NCBI GenBank assembly: GCA_964418385.1
Contig: CAYQLH010000006.1
Span: 1-27,543 of the forward strand
Source: RGIG2560 sp964418385
GTDB lineage: Bacteria; Patescibacteriota; Microgenomatia; UBA1400; PJMF01
Reading direction: 5' to 3'
Length of the DNA stretch: 27,543 bases
In this document: piece by piece, positions 21,947 to 27,543 of the stretch
Layout: every line of letters starts with the position of its first letter
Position numbering within the stretch: position 1 is the first letter of the stretch
The notes under the pieces: model-generated
Seen by the model: only the letters and a program-made list of their open reading frames with translations
The model's database searches: none
What the model was told of the DNA's origin: nothing
Program-made: the position numbers and the translations under genes

Positions 21947-23122
21947 ATGAAAAAGAAAGTTGTCATCATTATTCCCACGTATAACGAAAAGGAGAATATC
22001 CAGATGATTGTGCCGCGCATTTTTGCGGCAGTAAGCGAAGCGCACAATTGGGACGTGCATATTTTGGTAGTGGATGACACTTCGCCGGACAAAACATACG
22101 AAACTGTTAAAAAAATGATGGTGCACCAGAAAAATTTGCATTTGCTGGTTAATCCGGAAAAAGCTGGTCTTGGCGGTGCGTATTTAAAAGGTATGAAGTA
22201 CGCTTTTGGCGAATTGCAAGCTGATTATATTTTTGAATTTGATGCTGATGGTTCGCATGATCCGGAACGAATTCCGTATTTTTTGGCGAAACTGGATGAC
22301 GGTTTTGATTTCGTCATTGGTGGACGCTACAGCAACGGCGGGAGCATCGATCCCAACTGGCCGCTTTTGCGCAAGTTTTACTCAGTGGTGGGCAACATTG
22401 TCATTATGATCGTGTTAACTGATTTCCGGATTCGCGATTGGACGAGTGGCTACCGCGCGATTTCACGGGCGGTGTATGAAGCAGTCGTGCCGGAAATGTC
22501 TGGAGAACGGTTTTCCGGTTATACGTGGCAAATTGGCTTTTTGCACAAAGCAGTACGCAAGAATTTTAAAATTTGCGAGGTACCGATTCACTTTGTGGAT
22601 CGCAAAATTGGTCAGTCAAAGTTGGGTAGTGAGTACATCAAGAACACACTTTTGTACATTTTTAAAGCGCGTTTGGACGAAATTATCAATGCCCGCATTT
22701 GCAAACTTTTAGTGGCTGGTGGTTGCGGTGCTTTAGCGCAACTGATCAGTTTTTCTCTTTTGCGTGCCAGCGTCATGGCGGCGGAAAACTGGTTGCAAAT
22801 TGCCAATATAATTTCAATCGAACTGGGGATTTTCACCACCTTTGTGATTAACAATTTGTGGACGTTTCGTGACCGTAAACTTGAAGACAAACAACTTATA
22901 CCTCAATTCCTGAAAGTCAATGTTTCGAGTTTGGGTTCGATTGGTATTCAAGTACTCACGATGTGGCTGGGAAAGACACTGTTTGGTTTGGGCGAGATCT
23001 GGACATGGGTAGTGACAATCAGGCGTGAAAATATTTATCAAGTCATCGGTATTGTTTTGGGAATGATGCTTAATTTTTATATTTACAGTAAATTTATTTG
23101 GAAGGAGAAACCGACTTCATGA
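21947..23122 (+). CDS. Polyprenyl-phosphate sugar transferase (DPM1-like) fused to a GtrA membrane domain
   Basis: Residues 1 to about 245 are a GT2 domain like dolichol-phosphate-mannose synthase: IIPTYNEKENI, VVDDTSPD, EFDADGSHDPE with the DxD, and the DWTSGYRAISR and GQSKLGSEYI segments. Residues about 255-388 are a four-helix GtrA domain (KLLVAGGCGALAQLISF, FVINNLWTFRDR). The enzyme would transfer mannose or a related sugar to an undecaprenyl-type lipid on the cytoplasmic face, and the GtrA part may help flip it. That lipid-linked sugar is the donor type used by the GT-C proteins downstream. The gene has a poor ribosome site and ends overlapping the next start by 4 bases. Confidence 0.9.
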   Translation: MKKKVVIIIPTYNEKENIQMIVPRIFAAVSEAHNWDVHILVVDDTSPDKTYETVKKMMVHQKNLHLLVNPEKAGLGGAYLKGMKYAFGELQADYIFEFDADGSHDPERIPYFLAKLDDGFDFVIGGRYSNGGSIDPNWPLLRKFYSVVGNIVIMIVLTDFRIRDWTSGYRAISRAVYEAVVPEMSGERFSGYTWQIGFLHKAVRKNFKICEVPIHFVDRKIGQSKLGSEYIKNTLLYIFKARLDEIINARICKLLVAGGCGALAQLISFSLLRASVMAAENWLQIANIISIELGIFTTFVINNLWTFRDRKLEDKQLIPQFLKVNVSSLGSIGIQVLTMWLGKTLFGLGEIWTWVVTIRRENIYQVIGIVLGMMLNFYIYSKFIWKEKPTS

Positions 23123-24798
23123 CCAAAAATGCTTTTCTCCACTGGTATACGCGTTGGCACCAGTCGTGTGAAAAGTATTGGCGTGATCATTTTTGGGAAA
23201 GCGTGATTTGGTTGGTGATCGTCGCAATTGGGGTTTTTTGGCGCTTTTATCGTTTGCCAGAAACAATGATGTTTCAAGGTGACCAAGGACGCGACGCTTC
23301 CACGGTGGCAGCAATTTGGCGAGAGCACGATTTGGTATTTATTGGTCCAGTGACGAGCGTGGGTAACATGTATTTGGGCCCCTTTTATTATTATTTCATG
23401 TTACCGTTTTTGTGGTTGACTTATCCTAGTCCGATTGGACCGGTGTGGGCGGTAGGTGTGATTAATATTGTGGGAATAATTTTGCTTTGGGTGTGCGGAC
23501 ACAAAATGATTGGCGAGCGCACGGCAGCAGTAGCAAGCGGAGCATTGGCACTTTCGGCGGTGGCAATCGCTTATTCGCGCTTTAGCTGGAATCCGAATTT
23601 ATCGGCGCCGGTAACAATTTTAGCGTTGTACTTCACTCATCGGGCGTTAACACGCTCACCAAAAAATTGGCTATGGGCGGCGCTAGCAGCGGGAATTTTG
23701 ATTCAGTTGCATTATGTCAACTTAATTGTCGTTGCCGTGATGGGTGTAGCGTGGTGTTGGCAGTGGTGGAGCAAACACCGTGACACCACGTGGCAGCAGC
23801 GCACACATTTTTGGACCTTGACAGCAAGTGCTGCCGTAATTGGTTTGCTCACCATGGTGCCGTTGATACTTTTTGACTGGAAACACGGTTGGATTAACGT
23901 GGGTGCTTTGGGCAGTATTTTCACCCAAGAATCAAGTTTTGCTGACGGTAGTGCGGGAATTCTCTTGAGTTTGCGTGGTGTTTTTGGGCGGCTCGCGCAT
24001 CTTTTTGCAAGTTTAACTTTTCCAGAATTAGAAACCAAGCTCTCGCCGACCGGTGTGAATGTTTACGGTCTGCGTGTCGCTTACGGTGTGATAATTTGTG
24101 GACTTTACTCTGTTTTTGTGTGGACTAGATGGCGGGGGAAGCAAAATCGCTGGTGGCGTCGGTTGTCAACAGAGGAACTGTGTGGACACTTTTTGTTGTG
24201 GACAACAATGATCATTTCGGTAGTAGCTTTGGCGTTTTATCGACATTCGGTTTTTGATCATTATTTGCTATTTTTCTTGCCAATAGGTTTAGCAATTCAA
24301 GCGACCCTATTGACGATGTGGCGCAGTCAGCGTGCTTGCTGGATCAGCGTGATCATTGGTGCGACAATCTTTTTATACTTTAATTATCCCAGTCATTTTT
24401 TGCAACCGCACGCACAAACGTATAAACGCACTTGGGAATTGACGCGGGAAATTGTATCCAGTTTGCCAGTGGGTGAAACTTTTGATTTTATTTTAATTGA
24501 CAGCAATCGCGATTTATGGGGCGAACATTATCGTTACTTTTTTGACGCGCAGACAAAAGAAATTTTACCACACGAACGGTTTTTGGAAGCTGATAATTTC
24601 TTGGTAATTGACGAAACACACAGCGTCGCTCTTTACGATAATCCGAGTTATGAACTTGTGGTTTTTCGCAATCAGCCAGAAGCCACTTACGAGTTGATGT
24701 TGTCACACGACGACTGGCCGGAGGTGTATCGCTTTTTCCGGCAAGCCACGGACGAAGCCAAACCAAGCTTAGAAATGGACACGTATGAGCAAAACTAA
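23119..24798 (+). CDS. GT39/PMT-like multi-pass glycosyltransferase (ArnT type)
   Basis: A 559-residue membrane protein starting at the ATG at 23119 behind AAGGAG. A first transmembrane helix lies at about 28-42. It is followed by the outside loop typical of PMT/ArnT enzymes, with acidic residues Asp55 and Asp59 (FQGDQGRD). About ten further hydrophobic segments and a soluble C-terminal region of about 125 residues follow. Such enzymes move a sugar from polyprenyl phosphate to protein or lipid on the outer face of the membrane. The acceptor is unknown; surface proteins or the wall glycan are plausible. It overlaps both neighbours by a few bases. Confidence 0.82.
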   Translation: MTKNAFLHWYTRWHQSCEKYWRDHFWESVIWLVIVAIGVFWRFYRLPETMMFQGDQGRDASTVAAIWREHDLVFIGPVTSVGNMYLGPFYYYFMLPFLWLTYPSPIGPVWAVGVINIVGIILLWVCGHKMIGERTAAVASGALALSAVAIAYSRFSWNPNLSAPVTILALYFTHRALTRSPKNWLWAALAAGILIQLHYVNLIVVAVMGVAWCWQWWSKHRDTTWQQRTHFWTLTASAAVIGLLTMVPLILFDWKHGWINVGALGSIFTQESSFADGSAGILLSLRGVFGRLAHLFASLTFPELETKLSPTGVNVYGLRVAYGVIICGLYSVFVWTRWRGKQNRWWRRLSTEELCGHFLLWTTMIISVVALAFYRHSVFDHYLLFFLPIGLAIQATLLTMWRSQRACWISVIIGATIFLYFNYPSHFLQPHAQTYKRTWELTREIVSSLPVGETFDFILIDSNRDLWGEHYRYFFDAQTKEILPHERFLEADNFLVIDETHSVALYDNPSYELVVFRNQPEATYELMLSHDDWPEVYRFFRQATDEAKPSLEMDTYEQN

Positions 24799-25573
24799 AA
24801 CGGAAACCGACGAAATCTTTTTATCCGTGATCATTCCCGCTTATAACGAAATGAATAATATTTCTAAAGGGGTACTAGGGAAGATTGCTGATTATTTGGA
24901 AAAACAAACTTATCTTTACGAAGTGATTTTTGCCGACGACGGTTCCACTGACGGCAGCGTGGATTTGCTAGAAAAATTCTGTTCTGAACATCCACGTTTT
25001 CGCGTTTTGAAATTGGAGCACGCGGGCAAAGGTCCCACGGTAACGTCGGGGATGTTGGCGGCTTGTGGCAAATGGCGACTTTTTAGTGATTTTGACCAAT
25101 CAACACCCTTGAGCGAAATCGAAAAACTCTTGCCATCCACAGTAGATCACCAAATTGTGATTGGCTCGCGAGCGGCTCAAGGTGCCAAGCGCGAAAAAGA
25201 ACCGTTGCACCGTCATATTATGGGTGTTGGTTTTAATATTTTAACGCAATTGATTGTTTTGCCCGGCATTAAGGATTCTCAGTGTGGCTTTAAACTTTTT
25301 TCTGACAAAGCCACGCGCAAGCTTTTTCCGAAGTTGCGCATCTATGCGCGCGGTAGCGGCATGCGCGATGCTTTCACTGGTGCTTTTGACGTGGAGATTT
25401 TATATTTGGCGCGACGCTATCGGATTCCGGTAGCAGAAATCCCGGTTTTGTGGCAACATCGTCCCACGCAAAGAGTGGCACCATTTAAGGATTCGTGGCG
25501 GATGTTGCGCGACATTTTACGCATTCGGTGGGCAAGTTTGACTGGCAAATATGACGAAAAGCAAAAGTCATAA
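24785..25573 (+). CDS. Polyprenyl-phosphate glucosyltransferase (ALG5-like GT2)
   Basis: A 262-residue GT2 enzyme with IIPAYNE, FADDGSTDGS, the diagnostic H-A-G-K-G-P-x-V-x-S-G-M and FSDFDQSTP (DxD at Asp102/Asp104). It also has GSRAA and DSQCGFKLF. This set matches ALG5-type dolichyl-phosphate beta-glucosyltransferases and their bacterial relatives, which make polyprenyl-P-glucose. It has no transmembrane anchor of its own. It overlaps the upstream gene by 14 bases and the downstream gene by 23 bases, so translation is likely coupled. Confidence 0.87.
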   Translation: MSKTKTETDEIFLSVIIPAYNEMNNISKGVLGKIADYLEKQTYLYEVIFADDGSTDGSVDLLEKFCSEHPRFRVLKLEHAGKGPTVTSGMLAACGKWRLFSDFDQSTPLSEIEKLLPSTVDHQIVIGSRAAQGAKREKEPLHRHIMGVGFNILTQLIVLPGIKDSQCGFKLFSDKATRKLFPKLRIYARGSGMRDAFTGAFDVEILYLARRYRIPVAEIPVLWQHRPTQRVAPFKDSWRMLRDILRIRWASLTGKYDEKQKS

Positions 25574-26813
25574 AGTGATTTTGGTGGGAGTGCAAATTGC
25601 ACTTTTGGTGCTTTTGGCTTTGTGGTCGTGGATTTTGGTGACGCCGGGTTTAATTTTTTCTCAAAACGCGTGGTATTTGCAAACGCAAACTTATCTGCAG
25701 GAAACGTTTTACGCCAATCGCCCGTTGATTACCATTGTCTACGCTTTAGTTATTGGCGCTTTGATGATAAATTACTGGCACCTAGTGCGACAGCAATGGT
25801 CGGCAAGCTGGAAACAGATACTTGGTTTGACCGCGGTTTTAAGTGTGCCACTTTTGTTTGCCTACAACGCTTTGTCTGCTGACGTTTTTAATTATTTATT
25901 TAATGCCAAAATGCTGGCTGTGTATCACGACAATCCGCACGTGCACACGGCCCTTGATTACCAAAGTGACACTTGGGTGCGTTTTATGCACAATATTCAC
26001 ACACCTGCCCCTTACGGTTACGGTTGGACGGCGGTCTCATTAGTGCCATATTACCTCGGGTTTGGTAAATTTACTGGTGCTTGGTTGAGTTTTCGTTTGT
26101 GCAGTTGGTTGCTGGTGCTGGCGACGGTCGCAAGCGTGTGGGCGATCGGCAAACGCGTCAGCGGTAAATCGATTGCGCAAACAATTTGGTGGCTGGTGTT
26201 TAATCCGCTTTTGGCGATCGAAATGGTGATGAATATCCATAACGATTTATGGATGATGCTACCAGCGTTGTGGGCACTTTACCTGCTGTGGCCGCAGAAA
26301 AAAAAGAAAACTTGGTGGCAAATAATAGCATCGATATTATTGTACGCTTTTTCGCTGACCATCAAATTTGCCACGCTTGCACTGTTGCCCTTTTGGGGCT
26401 GCCTGCTGATAATAAATTGTCAAGACTGGATCAAAATTCATTGGCTGCAAAAATGGAAACCATTGTGGAAGCGAATCACTTTTTTGGCGACAACGTATTT
26501 TTTTGACGGCTGCGCGCTGGCGATGCTTTTGCCGCTTTTGACAGCGCGTTCGCAACGCTTTCACCCGTGGTATTTAACGTGGAGTTTGATTTTTTGGCCG
26601 TTGGCGCGGCGAGATGAAATACGCCTTGGCGGTTGGATTTTAACGGCGTCAGCCTTGGCGCGATATATACCATATTTGTGGACCAATGGTTATTCTCAGA
26701 CTCAATGGGGCGCAGAACAAGCAATTGCCCTGTTGCCAATTACGATTTATGGTGGATATTTGCTGTACACAAAATGTGTACAAAAAAACAAGCAGCCTAG
26801 CTTGGATGTATAA
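25551..26813 (+). CDS. GT-C mannosyltransferase-like membrane protein (MptA/MptB or GT87 type)
   Basis: A 420-residue protein with roughly 10-11 transmembrane helices. The loop after the third helix carries S-A-D-V-F-N-Y-L-F-N-A-K and Y-H-D-N-P, and a later loop carries M-N-I-H-N-D. These patterns are typical of polyprenyl-P-mannose-dependent alpha-mannosyltransferases of the MptA/MptB and GT87 groups. It would elongate a mannose- or rhamnose-containing glycan outside the membrane with lipid-linked donors made by its neighbours. The last codons include a 17-base palindrome (26765-26781) that recurs after the gene. It is the last gene of the glycan operon. Confidence 0.75.
   Translation: MTKSKSHKVILVGVQIALLVLLALWSWILVTPGLIFSQNAWYLQTQTYLQETFYANRPLITIVYALVIGALMINYWHLVRQQWSASWKQILGLTAVLSVPLLFAYNALSADVFNYLFNAKMLAVYHDNPHVHTALDYQSDTWVRFMHNIHTPAPYGYGWTAVSLVPYYLGFGKFTGAWLSFRLCSWLLVLATVASVWAIGKRVSGKSIAQTIWWLVFNPLLAIEMVMNIHNDLWMMLPALWALYLLWPQKKKKTWWQIIASILLYAFSLTIKFATLALLPFWGCLLIINCQDWIKIHWLQKWKPLWKRITFLATTYFFDGCALAMLLPLLTARSQRFHPWYLTWSLIFWPLARRDEIRLGGWILTASALARYIPYLWTNGYSQTQWGAEQAIALLPITIYGGYLLYTKCVQKNKQPSLDV
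26765..26781. repeat. 17-bp palindrome, copy 1
   Basis: GTACACAAAATGTGTAC, inverted 7-base arms around AAA, inside the 3' end of the GT-C gene. It matches the copy at 26931-26947 at 15 of 17 positions. Confidence 0.7.
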
Positions 26814-26859
26814 CTGAGTAAACACTTTGTTTTAGTGTGTTCACGTTTTCGCCTGGATT

Positions 26860-26879
26860 TGTTTAACAAATGTTAAACA
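26860..26879. repeat. 20-bp palindrome
   Basis: TGTTTAACAAATGTTAAACA: perfect 9-base arms around AA. It is a relaxed version of the GTNCACAAAATGTGNAC sites on either side. Confidence 0.7.
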
Positions 26880-26930
26880 CAGATTTATCGTAAAGACAAT
26901 TGGTAAACACGAAAAATCTGTACAGTTTGC

Positions 26931-26947
26931 GTTCACAAAATGTGAAC
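26931..26947. repeat. 17-bp palindrome, copy 2
   Basis: GTTCACAAAATGTGAAC, perfect 7-base arms around AAA, ending six bases before the tmRNA 3' end. On the minus strand it could fold as a hairpin, with a T run 12 bases later, so a weak tmRNA terminator is an alternative. Confidence 0.7.
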
Positions 26948-26952
26948 AATTG

Positions 26953-27361
26953 TGGAGATGACGGGGTTGAACCCGTGTCTGTAAATGATTAATCTTCTCC
27001 CTCTACCGCGATAGCCCAGCTTTTAATTGCAAGTGATTGGAAGTGGGCGAACAATAACACTTGCTTGAGCGACTCAAGACACAAAACGCAAGTACGCTCG
27101 ATCTTGCGTGTTGCGTATCGGCTGTGTTTTCACCCGAGACGAGCCGACGATAAAAACTCTGTCTCGAATGCCTTTAACCTACGAAAGCGTAGTTTGCAGG
27201 AGCGAAAAAGCGGTTTGCAATTTCACCGGCGGTGTCAAGCAAACGGCTCTTCACTTTACTGGCGACTTTGTCGGCAGTTAATTGGTGATCGCTTTTGGCG
27301 TCTCGCGATCAAAGACGCGCGGCCAGAAAAAACCGATCTTTACATCAAAGCATACATCCCC
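26953..27361 (-). ncRNA. ssrA: Transfer-messenger RNA
   Basis: tmRNA rescues stalled ribosomes and adds a degradation tag. On the minus strand the 5' end GGGGATG (27361-27355) pairs over all 7 positions, with one G-U, with CATCTCC near the 3' end, followed by discriminator A (26953). CCA is not encoded. The T arm is GACACGGGTTCAACCCCGTC, almost the E. coli sequence, and the D-like region has GCTTTGATG in place of GGATTCGACG. TGTAAAGAT near the 5' end pairs with ATCATTTACA before the T arm as helix 2. The tag frame runs from 27218 to the TAA at 27174-27176: ANRFFAPANYAFVG. Its end overlaps a CTACG/CGTAG stem (helix 5). Length is 409 bases, longer than E. coli's 363. A strong promoter lies just upstream. 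Confidence 0.93.
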
Positions 27362-27379
27362 ATGTCAAAGATCGGGGTG

Positions 27380-27408
27380 ATTGTAACACGGGCGGCGATT
27401 TTTGTCAA
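27380..27408 (-). promoter_or_regulatory. tmRNA promoter
   Basis: On the minus strand TTGACA (27403-27408), exactly 17 bases, TACAAT (27380-27385). It predicts a start near 27373 and a 12-base 5' leader to be removed, presumably by RNase P. Confidence 0.85.
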
Positions 27409-27452
27409 CCGCTAAAACAATTACAGATTACAAATGGCAAAAAATGTTGGCG

Positions 27453-27543
27453 TTATATCGACTAATTTTTATTCGAATTAAATTTTATCTCAACTAATAC
27501 GCCTGGAAAACTGCATTTTATCTCGACTAATTTTTAGTCGAAT
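27453..27543. repeat. Direct repeats with palindromic core at the window end
   Basis: 26-base copies at 27453-27478 and 27518-27543 agree at 24 positions. A shorter degenerate copy (TTATCTCAACTAAT, 27485-27498) lies midway, so units recur every 32-33 bases. The last copy contains the palindrome TCGACTAATTTTTAGTCGA (8-base arms, TTT centre). The array may continue beyond the window. Confidence 0.65.

Larger units (their letters stand above)
26814..26952. other. Palindrome-rich gap between the glycan operon and tmRNA
   Basis: No gene is seen. GTAAACAC occurs at 26818 and 26903, GTTAAACAC at 26872 and the inverted GTGTTCAC at 26837. A 20-bp palindrome lies at 26860-26879 and a 17-bp one at 26931-26947. 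ACAGATTT (26879-26886) and AAATCTGT form a larger inverted pair around the second GTAAACAC. The stretch probably holds protein-binding sites or the 3' flank of the tmRNA transcript. Confidence 0.5.

Noticed and set aside
26814..26952. Replication origin
   Set aside because: Palindromes are abundant, but I find no clear DnaA boxes (TTATNCACA) and no dnaA, dnaN or gyr genes nearby.
26953..27361. Integration site of a mobile element at tmRNA
   Set aside because: tmRNA genes are common attachment sites, but there is no integrase and no duplicated tmRNA 3' end in the window.
27453..27543. CRISPR array
   Set aside because: Two 26-base copies 65 bases apart would fit repeat-spacer spacing, but a degenerate third copy sits in the supposed spacer, the copies differ from each other, and no cas gene is near.

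Overview
This window looks like a chromosomal segment of a Candidatus Patescibacteria (CPR) bacterium that uses the standard code. TGA ends comM and the UDP-glucose dehydrogenase gene, and TAA ends most ribosomal genes. The CPR placement is inference. It rests on compact gene packing, three VirB2-like two-helix pilin genes beside comM and femX, a dolichol-phosphate-mannose-synthase-like/GtrA fusion, and ribosomal proteins with unusual extensions. I cannot name the lineage within CPR.

Layout: (1) 1-2318 (+) is the 3' part of a large surface protein with Cys-rich repeats and two Gly-rich domains; it is convergent with (2) a minus-strand informational operon, infA-rpmJ-rpsM-rpsK-rpsD-rpoA-rplQ-rplM-rpsI (7025 down to 2584). 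(3) 7071-12100 (-) holds lexA-like, femX, pyrH, gap, a coiled-coil gene and a family 2 glycosyltransferase. (4) 12453-15317 (+) holds metG, tatD and a VirB2-like pilin gene. (5) 15382-17979 (-) holds two more VirB2-like genes and comM. (6) 18042-26813 (+) holds a PF06695 membrane protein and then a tightly overlapping surface-glycan operon: UDP-glucose dehydrogenase, GDP-D-rhamnose synthesis (rmd, gmd), two polyprenyl-phosphate sugar transferases and two multi-membrane-span (GT-C) transferases. (7) 26953-27361 (-) is a tmRNA gene, flanked by palindromes on one side and by 26-bp direct repeats at the window end.

The most notable points are these. gap and the gene just downstream of it each carry an in-frame TAA inside an otherwise intact reading frame. 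The LexA-like repressor has lost the cleavage site, the catalytic Ser and the catalytic Lys. Many genes have a TATAAT box placed so that transcription would begin at or within a few bases of the start codon (leaderless mRNAs). A family of short palindromes clusters beside the tmRNA gene.

All assignments come from reading the sequence by eye. No database search, folding or alignment program was run.
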